Counted from the first letter of the stretch, positions 25,759 through 37,583 are shown. The stretch: DNA of 64,000 nt from Williamsia serinedens (GCF_024171725.1 NZ_JAMTCG010000003.1:186001-250000); one strand, 5' to 3'. Notes: generated from the letters alone by a model not told the origin. Numbers and translations: made by a program.

Positions 25759-26306
25759 GGTGTGTCCTCCCCCGTGATGGTCTCGTCGTCGATGCCGGGC
25801 CAGTCCGCCGGCAACGCCGTCCCGCGGAGCTGTGGCGACCGCGCCGCGACGGCCACCGCCTCGTCACCCAGCGGGTTGACGCCCGGGCCCTTCGCGAGCG
25901 AGTGCGCCATGAGCACATGCAGACATTTCACCCGGTCGGGCATGCCTCCCCCGGTGAACGTGGTGCCCAGCGACCCGATCGCGTCCCGCTCGGCGAGATA
26001 GCTCTCGTGGGCGGCGCGATATGCCTGGGCGAGACCGGCATCCGAGTGCAGCCGTGCCGTCATCTCGCGCATCAGGCCGGCCGACTCCAGGCGGCTCGCC
26101 TCAGCGGTGAGCCGCGGGTCGGTGAGGTAGTAGAGCGTCGGGAACGGCGTCCCGTCGGGCAGACGTGGCGCGGTCATCACGACGGCGGGCGCGCCATCGG
26201 GCGTGCGGTAGCTGATGGCCAGCACCCCGCGCGGCTCCCGCCCCAGCTGCGCGGCGACGGTAGCGAGGTCCTCGGGGGTCGGTGGCTCGGCGGTCGGGGA
26301 ACTCAC
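25755..26306 (-). CDS. DUF501 family protein (Rv1025-like)
   Basis: 183 residues. Typical segments are QLGREPRGVLAISYRTPDG near the start, FPTLYYLTDPRLTAEASRLE in the middle and the GGGMPDRVKCLHVLMAH motif with Cys and His residues towards the end. Function is unknown; the gene is almost always found between a septum-formation gene and ppx in actinobacteria, as here, overlapping both by 4 bases. The His/Cys-rich KCLHVLMAH segment may bind metal (inference). Confidence 0.9.
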   Translation of the reverse strand: MSSPTAEPPTPEDLATVAAQLGREPRGVLAISYRTPDGAPAVVMTAPRLPDGTPFPTLYYLTDPRLTAEASRLESAGLMREMTARLHSDAGLAQAYRAAHESYLAERDAIGSLGTTFTGGGMPDRVKCLHVLMAHSLAKGPGVNPLGDEAVAVAARSPQLRGTALPADWPGIDDETITGEDTP

Positions 26307-26974
26307 TGACCCGCCGGCGTGGACACCGCGTCGAGCAGGTTGGTGTACCAGGGGTTCGACGCCTGCCGCTCGGCGCGCTTCTCGTCCTCGGACTTCTCCG
26401 GCGGTGCGGGGAACTGCATGACCAGCGGGGTCTCGCCCGGCTTCACCATGAGCAGTCGGTTTCGGGCCTGCTCCTGGATGTAAGACGGGTCGTTCTGCTC
26501 GTCGACCTTCTTCTGCAGCGACGCCACGTCCCGGCTGATCGACGCGTTCGCCGACCGCAACTGCTCGGCCTCCGAGCGCTGCGCGAAGTACGTCCGCAGC
26601 GGCACGGCGAGGGTCAACGCGACGGCGCTGACCACCAGCGCCAGGATCACCGCCTTCTTCGGGCTGAGCCCACCGACGGTCAACCCCTCCCAGGACGCGG
26701 GCAGGCGTCGGCGCGGCGTGATGACCGGCCGCGACCGCTCGCGGGTCTCGATCGTCGCCGGCGCGTCGGCGTCCACCTCGGCCGACGGGTCGGTCTCGGG
26801 GACCTCGGTGACGTCGGGACCGAGCGCGTCGTCGGTCACCCGTGGGGTGCGACGACGCTCGGTGACCCGGTTGTCGGGGCGACGCCCGGTCCGACGGTCC
26901 TCGACACGCCGGCGCGCGGACGACCCGGCCGACCGGCCGTCCCGTCCCCGCGATCCGGAGCGTCGCTGCGCCAT
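26303..26974 (-). CDS. Septum formation initiator family protein (DivIC/FtsB-like, Rv1024)
   Basis: 223 residues. A long basic, disordered cytoplasmic part (1-105) precedes one membrane helix (about 107-126), then a short coiled coil (131-162) and the family turn DPSYIQEQARNRLLMVKPGE (162-181). This is the bitopic DivIC/FtsB arrangement of the divisome, acting with FtsL and FtsQ at the septum. ATG 26974 lies 7 bases after the eno stop. The long N-terminal extension is typical of actinobacteria. Confidence 0.9.
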   Translation of the reverse strand: MAQRRSGSRGRDGRSAGSSARRRVEDRRTGRRPDNRVTERRRTPRVTDDALGPDVTEVPETDPSAEVDADAPATIETRERSRPVITPRRRLPASWEGLTVGGLSPKKAVILALVVSAVALTLAVPLRTYFAQRSEAEQLRSANASISRDVASLQKKVDEQNDPSYIQEQARNRLLMVKPGETPLVMQFPAPPEKSEDEKRAERQASNPWYTNLLDAVSTPAGQ

Positions 26975-26981
26975 GGTTCTC

Positions 26982-28331
<1,350 letters not shown>

Positions 28332-28406
28332 TCAAAGACTAGTGCGTGGAGGCCGATCCCCTCCGCCGGACGCGCCCGGGCGGGCCGTCGCGTCGGGTGA
28401 CCTGTG

Positions 28407-29168
28407 TCAGAAGCGGACGTTGATGGAGTAGGCGTTCGCGTGGTCACGCACGTCGAGCACGTACTTGCGTGAGTTGTTGTAGACGCGCACCGCCTTCTGC
28501 CACCCCTCCGCCGTCGTGAGGTCACCGCCGGAGACGCACAGGTAGCGCGCCGCCGACAGGGCCGCGTCGTCGATGTTGTCCGGGTTCGCGACACCGTCAC
28601 CGTTGGCGTCCACGCCGTAGCGCTTCCACGTCTCCGGGATGAACTGGAACGGACCCATCGCGCGGTCGTGCTGGGCGTCGCCGTCCATCGTCCCGCCGTC
28701 GGTGTCGCGGATGGTCAGGTTGCCGGCCGTGCCGTCGAGCTTCACGCCCCGGATGGGCGGGCTGACGTCGCCGTTCGGTGCGATCCGCGCACCCCGGTAC
28801 GTGCCGTGCTTGCTCTCGACCCCGGCGATGCCGGCGAGCGTGGTCCACGCCAGGCCGCACTCGGGGTGTTGCTGGCGCTGGATCTCCGCTGCGTTGCCGT
28901 AGGCCTCCATCGCGATGAGCGGGATGCCGGTGCCCTCCGAGAGCGGTCGCGCCCATGCCTCGAGGCGGTCGGCGGTGCGACCGGGGGCGTTGATGTCGAG
29001 ATACGGGACGGCCGCTCCCGGTCCGGGCGGGACACCGTCGGGGATGTCGACGTCCGGCCTGCCCGGCAGGTCGATGCACGCGGTCGCCGCGACGGCGACG
29101 ACGAGCAGGACGACGGGGGCGATCAGCCTCGCGAGCCGGCGCTGCGGCCGACGGCGGGTGCCCGGCAT
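28407..29168 (-). CDS. LpqU-like lipoprotein lytic transglycosylase
   Basis: 253 residues. Lipobox at VAATAC (Cys31) after a hydrophobic signal, so the protein is probably lipid-anchored outside the membrane. The SLT-like domain has its catalytic Glu118 in GIAGVESKHGTY and the motif AMGPFQFIPETW, typical of soluble transglycosylases of the MltB type, which cut peptidoglycan. The calcium-loop-like sequence DANGDGVANP follows. ATG 29168 is preferred because of AGGAGG nine bases before it. Position next to eno matches lpqU (Rv1022). Confidence 0.9.
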   Translation of the reverse strand: MPGTRRRPQRRLARLIAPVVLLVVAVAATACIDLPGRPDVDIPDGVPPGPGAAVPYLDINAPGRTADRLEAWARPLSEGTGIPLIAMEAYGNAAEIQRQQHPECGLAWTTLAGIAGVESKHGTYRGARIAPNGDVSPPIRGVKLDGTAGNLTIRDTDGGTMDGDAQHDRAMGPFQFIPETWKRYGVDANGDGVANPDNIDDAALSAARYLCVSGGDLTTAEGWQKAVRVYNNSRKYVLDVRDHANAYSINVRF

Positions 29169-29252
29169 CTCCTCACTCCTCCTGTGCCCGACGATCACGG
29201 GCTCAGACTGCCAACTCGTGGCGAGTGATTATCGTTCCCACGCCGTGAGGAG

Positions 29253-29301
29253 TACTGTCAGCTGAGGCCAGCCTAACCGAAGGTTGCCCAGCCTAAGCTA
29301 T
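29253..29301 (+). promoter_or_regulatory. Two DtxR/IdeR-like iron boxes upstream of efeUOB
   Basis: Compared with the IdeR consensus TTAGGTTAGSCTAACCTAA, 29263-29281 matches 15 of 19 positions and 29283-29301 matches 12 of 19, the two boxes being 20 bp apart. TACTGT at 29253-29258 is a plausible -10, which would put the start site inside the first box. The gene downstream encodes an iron transporter, which fits iron-dependent repression. Confidence 0.7.
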
Positions 29302-29330
29302 GGCCCGTACGTCCGAAGGGGATCGGCACA

Positions 29331-30203
29331 GTGAGCAGTCCGTCGGTCGCGTCACAGCTCCTCGGCAGCGGTCTCATCGGCGTCCGCGAGGGTCTCGAGA
29401 CCGGCATCGTCGTGATGATCCTGGTGGCGTTCCTGGTCAAGTCCGATCGCCGCGACGCCCTGCGGTGGGTGTGGCTCGGTGTCGCCGCGGCCGTCGTGAT
29501 GGTCCTCGCCGTGTTCGCCGGTATCCACTACGGGACCTCCACCATCTCCGGACTCGCCGCCGAGGCCGTCGCCGGGGTCGCGTCCCTCGTCGCCGTCGTC
29601 ATCGTGACGGGAATGGTCCTGTGGATGCGCCGGGCGGCCGCGCACATCTCCTCGGACCTCAAGGCCGGGATGGGTCGCGCGCTGCAGCTGGGTGCCCCCG
29701 CGGTGCTGCTGCTGGCGTTCCTCGCCGTCGGCCGTGAGGGGCTCGAGACCGCGCTGTTGATGGTCGGCTACGCCGAGAACACCTCGGGGAGCAGCTGGCC
29801 GTTGGTGGGGCTGCTCGTCGGTGTGCTGGTCGCCGTGGTGCTCACGACCGGGCTCTACCAGGGCACGGTCCGCATCGACCTGCAGAAGTTCTTCACCTGG
29901 ACCGGCGCGTTCCTCGTGGTCGTCGCGGCAGGCATCCTCGCCTACGGCGTGCGCGCCGTCCAGACCGTCGGATGGCTCCCCGGACTCGGCGACCGCGCCT
30001 TCGACATCTCGTCGGTCTACGACCAGTCGTCCTGGTACGGCACGCTTCTCGCCGGGATCTTCAACTTCCGGCCGGACCCGACCGTGTTGCAGGTCGTCGC
30101 CTGGTGCGTCTACCTCGCCGTCGTGATGACCCTGTTCTTCCGCCCCTCCCCCGCATCGCGCGTTCGTCCCGACACCGCGAGCACCCCCGTGCCGGCCGCA
30201 TGA
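29331..30203 (+). CDS. efeU: EfeU-type iron permease
   Basis: 290 residues, seven membrane helices. The two REGLE motifs that carry iron through Ftr1/EfeU permeases are at 19-23 and 135-139. GTG 29331 has a purine-rich GAAGGGG about ten bases upstream. Takes up iron handed over by EfeO and EfeB. Its TGA overlaps an ATG in frame with efeO, and efeO-efeB also overlap, so efeUOB is one coupled operon under the two iron boxes upstream. Confidence 0.94.
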   Translation: MSSPSVASQLLGSGLIGVREGLETGIVVMILVAFLVKSDRRDALRWVWLGVAAAVVMVLAVFAGIHYGTSTISGLAAEAVAGVASLVAVVIVTGMVLWMRRAAAHISSDLKAGMGRALQLGAPAVLLLAFLAVGREGLETALLMVGYAENTSGSSWPLVGLLVGVLVAVVLTTGLYQGTVRIDLQKFFTWTGAFLVVVAAGILAYGVRAVQTVGWLPGLGDRAFDISSVYDQSSWYGTLLAGIFNFRPDPTVLQVVAWCVYLAVVMTLFFRPSPASRVRPDTASTPVPAA

Positions 30204-30232
30204 GCGCGCCGACAACGAGAAAGGCACCACCG

Positions 30233-31444
30233 GTGAAGCGAAGCCTCGTCACCACGTCCGCGGCGTGCGCCGCGATCGCCGCCGTCGCGCTGACGGCCGG
30301 CTGCACCGCGAAGTCGTCGTCGTCCGACGGCGCGATCGCCGTCACGTCGACCGACTCGTCGTGCGACCTGTCTCGGACCGAGGCGTCCACCGGCACCGTC
30401 GATTTCGCGGTCACCAACAACGGCGACAAGGTCACCGAGTTCTACGTCTACGGCAACAACAACCGGGTGCTCGGCGAGGTCGAGAACATCGGGCCCGGCC
30501 TCACCGGCAAGCTCACCGTCGAGGTCGTCGACCCCGGCACCTACCAGACCGCCTGCAAGCCCGGGATGGTCGGCGACGGGATCCGCAAGCAGCTCACCGT
30601 CACCGGTGAGAAGAAGGAGAAGCAGCAGGCACCGGCGAGCGTGCAGCAGGCGAAGTCCACCTATCTGACCTACGTCCGCGGCCAGCTCGACGGACTGACC
30701 GCACAGACGAAGTCGTTCACCGACGAGATCATCGCGGGCAACCTGGACGCGGCCCGCGCCCAGTTCGGTCTGACGCGCACGTTCTACGAGCGGATCGAAC
30801 CCGTCGCCGAGTCCTTCCCCGATCTCGACCCCGCGATCGACATGCGCTGGGACGACACCGCCGACGGCACCGAGCCGTTCACCGGCTTCCACCGCCTCGA
30901 GCGGTTCCTGTGGCCGCCGCAGCAGGCCGACGTGGGCGAGCAGCCCGGCGACGTCGCCCCTGCGGACATGACGAACGCGAAGGCCACCGACACCAAGCAG
31001 AACATCGACGGCGTCGCGCGGCAGCTGAACACCGACGTCAACCGGCTGCGCACCGAGGTGAACAAGCCCGACTTCACCTTCGAGACACAGTCGTTCGTCA
31101 AGGGCCCGCAGGCGCTCGTCGACGAGGTCGCCGCCACCAAGGTCGGCGGGGAGGAGGACCGCTACTCCCACACCGACCTGTTCGACTTCGCCGCCAACAT
31201 CGACGGGTCGGAGACGCTGATCGCCGACATGCAGCCGATCATCTCCGCGAAGAACCCCGCCCTGATGGACAAGATCACCCAGCAGTTCGCCGCGATCCGC
31301 ACCGACATCAACGCGTTCCGCTCCGGTGACGGCTACGCCTCGTACGACACCGTCCCCGAGGACAAGCGCAAGGCACTCTCCGACCAGATCGACGCGCTGT
31401 CGCAGTCGCTGAGCCAGGTGCCGGGGCTGGTCCTGCAGCAGTGA
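30233..31444 (+). CDS. efeO: EfeO-type extracytoplasmic iron-binding lipoprotein
   Basis: 403 residues from GTG 30233, chosen for GAGAAAGG at 30217-30224 and a clean KR-starting signal peptide; an ATG at 30200 overlapping efeU would add 11 residues. Signal ends at LTAGC with Cys24 as likely lipidation site. A cupredoxin-like domain (about 35-125) is followed by an M75 imelysin-like domain with the metal motif HRLE (220-223). It binds iron outside the cell and delivers it to EfeU. Confidence 0.92.
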   Translation: MKRSLVTTSAACAAIAAVALTAGCTAKSSSSDGAIAVTSTDSSCDLSRTEASTGTVDFAVTNNGDKVTEFYVYGNNNRVLGEVENIGPGLTGKLTVEVVDPGTYQTACKPGMVGDGIRKQLTVTGEKKEKQQAPASVQQAKSTYLTYVRGQLDGLTAQTKSFTDEIIAGNLDAARAQFGLTRTFYERIEPVAESFPDLDPAIDMRWDDTADGTEPFTGFHRLERFLWPPQQADVGEQPGDVAPADMTNAKATDTKQNIDGVARQLNTDVNRLRTEVNKPDFTFETQSFVKGPQALVDEVAATKVGGEEDRYSHTDLFDFAANIDGSETLIADMQPIISAKNPALMDKITQQFAAIRTDINAFRSGDGYASYDTVPEDKRKALSDQIDALSQSLSQVPGLVLQQ

Positions 31445-32715
31445 GCGGCGGGTTCTCACGCCGGGCCCTGCTCGGCGGCGCCGGAGCCGGTGTGGTCGCT
31501 GCGGCCGCCGCGGGCGTGGCGGTCGGGCGCAGCACGGCCGAGGACAGCACCTCCGCCGCGGGCGTGGTCCCCTTCCGCGGCGAGCGTCAGGCCGGGATCA
31601 TCACCGCCGCACAGGATCGGCTGCACTTCGCCTCGTTCGACGTCATCACCGACTCGAAGGCCGACCTGGTCGACATGCTGCAGCGGTGGACCGCCGCGGC
31701 CGAGCGCATGACGCGTGGCGAGGAGACCGTCGCCGGCGGCGCCGTCGACCACGGCGAGTACATGCCGCCCGCCGACACCGGTGAGGCCCTCGGTCTGGAC
31801 GCCTCGTCTCTGACGCTGACGATCGGGTTCGGGCCCGGTCTGTTCGGCCCGAGCGCGTCGGACCCGAACCGCACCGACAGGTTCGGGCTCGGCGACCACC
31901 GTCCCGCCGCGCTCGTCGACCTGCCGACGTTCGCCAAGGACGCGATCGAGCCGACCCGCAGCTTCGGTGACATCTGCGTGCAGGCGTGCGCCAACGATCC
32001 GCAGGTCGCGGTCCACGCGATCCGCAACCTGGCCCGGATGGGCTTCGGCGTCGTCAGCGTCCGATGGTCGCAGCTCGGTTTCGGTCGGACCTCCAGCACG
32101 ACGTCGTCGCAGCAGACCCCGCGGAACATGTTCGGGTTCAAGGACGGGACGGCCAACATCCGCGCCGACCAGACCGACGTGCTGAACCGCTGGGTGTGGG
32201 TCGACCCGTCCGACGTCCCCGGCAAGGCGGCGTGGATGGCCGGCGGCTCGTACCTCGTGGCACGGCGGATCCGCATGGACATCGAGCCGTGGGACCGCGC
32301 GAACCTCGCCGAGCAGGAGGCGATCGTCGGGCGGACCAAGGGAGTCGGTGCGCCCCTGGGCATGACGAACGAGAACGACACCCCGGACTTCTCGGTGGCC
32401 ACCGGCGACGGGCCCGTCATCGCCCGCAACGCGCACGTGCGGCTGGCCCACCCCGACAACCTCGGCGGCATCCAGATCCTGCGGCGCGGCTACAACTTCA
32501 CCGACGGCTCCGACGGGTTCGGGCACCTCGACGCCGGACTGTTCTTCATCGCCTACTGCCGCGACCCGGGCAAGCAGTTCGTGCCGATGCAACGGGCGCT
32601 CGCGTCCAAGGACGCGATGATGGAGTACCTCACCCACAACGGCAGCGCCCTGTTCGCCTGCCCACCCGGCCTCGGCTCCGGCGAGTGGTGGGGGCAGCGC
32701 CTCTTCGAGTCCTGA
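31441..32715 (+). CDS. efeB: EfeB-type DyP peroxidase, Tat-exported
   Basis: 424 residues. A twin-arginine signal (SRRALLGG, Arg7-Arg8) predicts folded export. The DyP signature GFKDG is at 232-236 with catalytic Asp235, and the probable haem-ligand His332 lies in AHVRLAHP. In the Efe system the enzyme oxidises ferrous iron or releases iron from haem before uptake. GTG 31441 overlaps the efeO stop (GTGA). Last gene of the operon; a compound hairpin follows within 25 bases. Confidence 0.95.
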   Translation: MSGGFSRRALLGGAGAGVVAAAAAGVAVGRSTAEDSTSAAGVVPFRGERQAGIITAAQDRLHFASFDVITDSKADLVDMLQRWTAAAERMTRGEETVAGGAVDHGEYMPPADTGEALGLDASSLTLTIGFGPGLFGPSASDPNRTDRFGLGDHRPAALVDLPTFAKDAIEPTRSFGDICVQACANDPQVAVHAIRNLARMGFGVVSVRWSQLGFGRTSSTTSSQQTPRNMFGFKDGTANIRADQTDVLNRWVWVDPSDVPGKAAWMAGGSYLVARRIRMDIEPWDRANLAEQEAIVGRTKGVGAPLGMTNENDTPDFSVATGDGPVIARNAHVRLAHPDNLGGIQILRRGYNFTDGSDGFGHLDAGLFFIAYCRDPGKQFVPMQRALASKDAMMEYLTHNGSALFACPPGLGSGEWWGQRLFES

Positions 32716-32735
32716 CCCCCCGCCGCAACCGGTCA

Positions 32736-32778
32736 TCCGAGGCAGTTGTTCCCGCCCAGCGGGAAGAAATGCCTCGGA
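32736..32778 (+). terminator. Two-tier hairpin after efeB
   Basis: Outer arms TCCGAGGCA (32736-32744) and 32770-32778, inner arms TTCCCGC (32749-32755) and 32759-32765, separated by matched 4-base internal loops and closing on CCA. It lies 20 bases after efeB. Confidence 0.75.
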
Positions 32779-32809
32779 TCGACGCCGGGGACGTCGGTAG
32801 CGTGGACGT

Positions 32810-33229
32810 GTGGATCTCGACCTGTGGCGCAGTCGGATACCCGTGCGACGGCCGTCGGACGGGGAGATCGTCGGGTGGACGGTCACCGATCGCGACGACG
32901 ACCTCGTCGACGCGGTCAACCCCGTCGGCCAGACCGTCGCGGCGGGACTGGAGTTCGAGCAGGCGCACGACGTGCTGGTCGCGCGCGGTCTGGCGTCCCT
33001 CAGCGACCGCTGCTGGGCGCTGATGCCGACACCCATCACCCGCGACACCGACCTCACACGGCCGCACCCGGACTGGCGGTGGCGACGTGTCGTGTTGACC
33101 CAGCTCGACGACACGCAGGTGTGGGTCCGTCCGGCCTACCCGTCGTGGCCGGAGCGGTTCACCGAGATCCCGCTGTGGCTCCCGGCCGACGACATCCTCC
33201 GCCACGACCCACCGGCGACCGACGAGTGA
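32810..33229 (+). CDS. Hypothetical cytosolic protein
   Basis: 139 residues, Trp-rich (for example HPDWRWRRVVLTQL and YPSWPERFTEIPLWLPADD), no signal or membrane helix. GTG 32810 lies about eight bases after TAGCGT, a -10-like hexamer, so the message is probably leaderless. No recognised domain; it resembles small actinobacterial conserved hypotheticals. It converges with mazG, the two stop codons abutting (33229/33230). Confidence 0.65.
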   Translation: MDLDLWRSRIPVRRPSDGEIVGWTVTDRDDDLVDAVNPVGQTVAAGLEFEQAHDVLVARGLASLSDRCWALMPTPITRDTDLTRPHPDWRWRRVVLTQLDDTQVWVRPAYPSWPERFTEIPLWLPADDILRHDPPATDE

Positions 33230-33907
33230 TCACCCCAGCGCGCGACGCCAGTCGTCGGCGTCGGGTGCGCTGACACCGGCCGCCCGCAACGCCGATTCCG
33301 CGGTGCGGACCTGCTCGACGAACGCGACGACACGGGTGCGCTGACGGTCCTCGACGCTCGACTCGTCGTCGGTGGCCAGATCCGCCGCCAGGTGCACGGT
33401 CAGCAGCGACTCCGGGATCATGTCGCGCGGGAACCCGGCGGCGTCCAGGCGCTCGATCACCTTCTGCGTCAACGCGAGTGCGGGTTGGGCGGTCGGCACG
33501 CCGTCGAGCACGGAGTCGCGCCGCTTCTCCGTCGCCTTGTTCTGCTCCCACTGCGCGATCTGCGTCGCCAGGTCGGTCTCGCCGGCGAGCACGCCCGCCG
33601 ACCGTGCCGAGATCTTCTCCGTGAACGCCCGCGCGACGTCGTCGATGTCGAAGGGGGCCTCGTCGCGGTCGGCACCGATCCGCGCGTGGAACAGCACCTG
33701 CAGCAACAGGTCCGACAGTTCCTCGACGATGTCGTCGCGGTTGCCCGTCTCGATCGCGTCGAGCAGTTCGTAGGTCTCCTCCAGCAGATACCGCCGCAGC
33801 GAGTCGTGGGTCTGCGTGCCCTCCCACGGACCGACGCGACGGAGGCGGTCCATCAGCTCGACGGCGTCGAGCAGCGCCTCGCCCGTACGCCGTTCGGGAT
33901 CGGTCAC
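33230..33907 (-). CDS. mazG: MazG nucleoside triphosphate pyrophosphohydrolase
   Basis: 225 residues, about 100 shorter than M. tuberculosis MazG, whose extension lies at the N-terminus. The active-site helices are EETYE (43-47) and EELSD (62-66), which coordinate magnesium in the all-alpha NTP-PPase fold; LLQVLFHARIG follows as in MazG. Hydrolyses aberrant or excess NTPs to NMP and pyrophosphate. It lies 10 bases downstream of mfd on the same strand, as in Rv1020-Rv1021, suggesting a shared role in genome upkeep. Confidence 0.93.
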   Translation of the reverse strand: MTDPERRTGEALLDAVELMDRLRRVGPWEGTQTHDSLRRYLLEETYELLDAIETGNRDDIVEELSDLLLQVLFHARIGADRDEAPFDIDDVARAFTEKISARSAGVLAGETDLATQIAQWEQNKATEKRRDSVLDGVPTAQPALALTQKVIERLDAAGFPRDMIPESLLTVHLAADLATDDESSVEDRQRTRVVAFVEQVRTAESALRAAGVSAPDADDWRRALG

Positions 33908-33917
33908 TCGGCGCCCA

Positions 33918-36900
33918 TCACGAGGCCTCGGTCACGACGGGCCCACGCATGTCGCGCGACCCGGGGTCGTTGCCGCTCACCACCGACAGCACGTCGGCGA
34001 CGAACTGGATCAGCTCCACGTCACGCACCCGCGCACTGCCCAGGCCCGACGTCCGCGGCACCGGCACGGTGAGCACCGACGTCGTCGCGCGGTACGTCGA
34101 CCCCTGGAACACACGCTTCACACGGATCTGCTGGCTGTCGAGCAGGTCCACCGGGGCGATCTTCACGCCGGTGCCGGCCATGCCGATCTCCGTGACACAG
34201 CTCTCGCGGGCCAGGATCCGCAGCTTGGCCACCGACACCAGTCGCGAGACCTCCTCCGGCAGAGGCCCGTACCGGTCGAGCATCTCGTCGACGACGGCGC
34301 GGACGTCGTCGTCGGAGGTCGCCGACGCGAGCTTGCGGTACGCCTCGAGGCGCAGACGGTCGGAGTCGACGTAGTCGGCGGGGATGTGTGCGTCGACGGG
34401 GAGGTCGATGCGGACCTCCTTCGACTCCTCGGTCGCGATCGGCTGGCCGTCGGCGGCCGCGCGGTAGGCCTCGACGGCCTCCCCCACCAGCCGCACGTAC
34501 AGGTCGAACCCGACACCGGCCACGTGCCCCGACTGCTCGGCGCCGAGCACGTTGCCGGCACCGCGCAGCTCGAGGTCCTTGAGCGCCACGGCCATACCCG
34601 CGCCGAGCTCGTTGTTCTGCGCGATGGTCGACAACCGGTCGTATGCGGTCTCGGTGAGCGGCTTCTCCGCGCTGTAGAGCAGGTACGCGTACCCGCGCTC
34701 TCGGGACCGACCGACGCGGCCGCGCAGCTGGTGCAGCTGCGACAACCCGAGCGCCTCGGCCCGGTCGACGATGAGGGTGTTCGCGTTCGAGATGTCGAGG
34801 CCGGTCTCGATGATGGTGGTGCACACCAGGACGTCGTACTCGCGGTTCCAGAACCCGGCGACGGTCCGCTCGAGTTGGTCCTCGTTCATCTGGCCGTGCG
34901 CCACCACGACGCGTGCCTCGGGGACCATGTCCTGCACCTGCTTGGCGGTGCGGTCGATGGAGCTGACGCGGTTGTGGACGTAGAAGACCTGACCGTCCCG
35001 CAGGAGTTCTCGCCGGATCGCCGCGGCGACCTGTTTCGGTTGGTAGGCACCGACATACGTCAGGACGGGGTGCCGCTCCTCGGGCGGGGTGAGGATGGTG
35101 GACATCTCACGGATGCCGGCCATAGACATCTCCAGCGTGCGCGGGATCGGCGTCGCCGACATCGTCAGGACGTCGACGTGCGTGCGCAGCGACTTGATGT
35201 GTTCCTTGTGCTCGACACCGAAGCGCTGCTCCTCGTCGACGATGACGAGACCGAGATCCTTCCAGCGCACACCGGTCTGCAGCAGACGGTGCGTGCCGAC
35301 GACGATGTCGACACCGCCCTCGGCCATCTCGTCGATGATCTCGCGTGACTCCTTGGCGTCGGTGAACCGCGACAGCCCCCGGATGCGGACCGGGAACCCC
35401 GACATCCGCTCGGTGAACGTCTGCAGATGCTGTTGCGCGAGAATGGTGGTCGGGACGAGGACGGCGACCTGCTTGCCGTCCTGGACGGCCTTGAAAGCGG
35501 CGCGGACCGCGATCTCGGTCTTGCCGTAGCCGACGTCACCGACGATGACGCGGTCCATCGGGACCGCCTTCTCCATGTCGGACTTCACCTCGCCGATGAC
35601 GGTCATCTGGTCGACGGTCTCGGTGAACCCGAACGCGTCCTCCATCTCGGCCTGCCACGGCGTGTCGGGTGCGAACGCGTGACCGGGGGCGGCGTGCCGC
35701 GCGGCGTACAGCGCGACGAGCTCGCCGGCGATCTCGCGGACCGCCTTGCGCGCCTTGCGTTTGGTGTTCTGCCAGTCGGACCCGCCGAGCTTCGACAGCG
35801 ACGGCTGCTCGCCGCCGACGTAGCGCGACAGCTGGTCGAGGGAGTCCATCGGGACGAACAGCCGGTCGCCCGGGTGGCCCCGCTTCGACGCCGCGTACTC
35901 GAGCACGAGGTACTCGCGGCGGGCACCGCCCACGGTCCGCTCGATCATCTCGACGAACTTGCCGATGCCGTGCTGGTCGTGCACGACGAGGTCACCGGCG
36001 CTCAGCGCCAACGGGTCGACGGTGTTGCGGCGCTTGGCCGGCATGCGCTTGCCGTCACCGGCGGCGGCGACCCGGGTCCCCGTCAGGTCGGCCTCGGACA
36101 CGACGACCAGTCCCGCACCGGGACAGACGATCCCGTGGCGAAGCGGCCCACACATCACCGAGACGACACCTTCGTCGGGCGTGGCGCCCTCGTCGACGAT
36201 GGCCGCAGGCACCTCGGCCTCACCGAGCCGTTCGCGGTAACGCTGCGCGGTCCCCTTGCCCTGCACGACGATCGCGGCGCGCCCGCCGGTGCTGACGTGG
36301 GCGCGCAGCGACGCGAACGTCGTCGCGACCTCGTCCTCGTTGCCTCGCGGGGCCGGCCCGGGCGTGATGTCGACGACGAGCGTGTACTCGTCGTCCTCGG
36401 GGCCACTGGCCAGCGGCGAGACCGTCCACCAGGGACGGCGCGCGGCGATCACCGTCTCGCGCACCTCGTCGAGCGGTCGGTAGGCGCTGGCCTGCAGGTC
36501 CACGCCACCCATCGCGGACCCGTCGGCACCGGAGTCCAGCGGTGCGTCCCCGCCGGTGGCCGCGGCGGTCCACGACGCCTCGAGGAACTCCATGCCCGTG
36601 GCCGAGAGGTCGGCGGCACGGGTGCGGACCTTTTCCGGGTCCAGCACGACGATGTGGGTGCGCTCGGGCATCACCTCGGCGAGAAGACGCATCCGGCCGT
36701 CCACCAGCGCGGGGATCAGCGCCTCCATCCCCTCGACGGGGATGCCCTCGGCCAGCTTGGCGAACATCTCGGCGGTGGCCCGGTCGCCGGTCTGGGCCGC
36801 CCCGAGTTCCTCCGCCCGACGACGGACCTCGTCGGTCAGCAGCAGCTCGCGACACGGGTGGATGTGCACGAGCGACGCGTCGACCTCGGGTTGGCTGCGC

Positions 36901-37583
36901 TGGTCGGCGACGGAGAACGCCCGCTGCTCGGTGATCTCGTCGCCCCAGAACTCCACGCGGACCGGGTGGTCGGCGGTCGACGGGAAGATGTCGAGGATGC
37001 CGCCGCGCACCGCGAACTCCCCCCGCTTCCCGACCATGTCGGCGCGGGTGTAGGCCATCTCGACCAGACGGGCGAGCAGGTCGTCGAAGTCGAACTCGGC
37101 GCCCTCGCGCAGCACGATCGGCTCGACGGTCCCGGCGTCGGGGGCCATCGGCTGGATCAGTGAGCGGACGGTCGTCACGACGACCTGGACCGGCGGGCCG
37201 TACGAGTCGTCCTCGGGATGCGACAGCCGGTAGAGCACCTGCAGGCGCCGCCCGACGGTGTCGGCGCTCGGAGACAGGCGCTCGTGCGGGAGGGTCTCCC
37301 AGGACGGGAAGTCGACGACGCCGTCGCCGAGCATCGCCCGCAACTCGGCCGTCAGGTCCTCGGCCTCCCGGCCGTTCGCCGACACGACGAGGATCGGCGC
37401 ACGGGTCTCGCCGCCGGCCGCGGCGGCGAGCAGGAAGGGGCGCGCAGCGTCGGGCGCGACGATGTCGAGCTGAGGACGGCCGATGCTGTCGCGGATCGCT
37501 GCGATGGCGGGATCTGCGCAGGCGACCTCGGTGAGACCGGCGAGAGGGGACCCCACGGCCAGAGTGGATGGCACTCTGTCCAT
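33918..37583 (-). CDS. mfd: Transcription-repair coupling factor
   Basis: 1221 residues, full length. N-terminal UvrB-like region (including the [14 protein letters not shown]-type segment, here [15 protein letters not shown]), a CarD-like RNA-polymerase interacting domain around [12 protein letters not shown], then the RecG-like translocase with Walker [10 protein letters not shown] (about 683) and the DEEQ box [10 protein letters not shown] (about 780), and the C-terminal TRCF domain. Removes stalled RNA polymerase and recruits UvrA. ATG 37583 lies 51 bases from a divergent gene. Confidence 0.98.
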   Translation of the reverse strand: MDRVPSTLAVGSPLAGLTEVACADPAIAAIRDSIGRPQLDIVAPDAARPFLLAAAAGGETRAPILVVSANGREAEDLTAELRAMLGDGVVDFPSWETLPHERLSPSADTVGRRLQVLYRLSHPEDDSYGPPVQVVVTTVRSLIQPMAPDAGTVEPIVLREGAEFDFDDLLARLVEMAYTRADMVGKRGEFAVRGGILDIFPSTADHPVRVEFWGDEITEQRAFSVADQRSQPEVDASLVHIHPCRELLLTDEVRRRAEELGAAQTGDRATAEMFAKLAEGIPVEGMEALIPALVDGRMRLLAEVMPERTHIVVLDPEKVRTRAADLSATGMEFLEASWTAAATGGDAPLDSGADGSAMGGVDLQASAYRPLDEVRETVIAARRPWWTVSPLASGPEDDEYTLVVDITPGPAPRGNEDEVATTFASLRAHVSTGGRAAIVVQGKGTAQRYRERLGEAEVPAAIVDEGATPDEGVVSVMCGPLRHGIVCPGAGLVVVSEADLTGTRVAAAGDGKRMPAKRRNTVDPLALSAGDLVVHDQHGIGKFVEMIERTVGGARREYLVLEYAASKRGHPGDRLFVPMDSLDQLSRYVGGEQPSLSKLGGSDWQNTKRKARKAVREIAGELVALYAARHAAPGHAFAPDTPWQAEMEDAFGFTETVDQMTVIGEVKSDMEKAVPMDRVIVGDVGYGKTEIAVRAAFKAVQDGKQVAVLVPTTILAQQHLQTFTERMSGFPVRIRGLSRFTDAKESREIIDEMAEGGVDIVVGTHRLLQTGVRWKDLGLVIVDEEQRFGVEHKEHIKSLRTHVDVLTMSATPIPRTLEMSMAGIREMSTILTPPEERHPVLTYVGAYQPKQVAAAIRRELLRDGQVFYVHNRVSSIDRTAKQVQDMVPEARVVVAHGQMNEDQLERTVAGFWNREYDVLVCTTIIETGLDISNANTLIVDRAEALGLSQLHQLRGRVGRSRERGYAYLLYSAEKPLTETAYDRLSTIAQNNELGAGMAVALKDLELRGAGNVLGAEQSGHVAGVGFDLYVRLVGEAVEAYRAAADGQPIATEESKEVRIDLPVDAHIPADYVDSDRLRLEAYRKLASATSDDDVRAVVDEMLDRYGPLPEEVSRLVSVAKLRILARESCVTEIGMAGTGVKIAPVDLLDSQQIRVKRVFQGSTYRATTSVLTVPVPRTSGLGSARVRDVELIQFVADVLSVVSGNDPGSRDMRGPVVTEAS

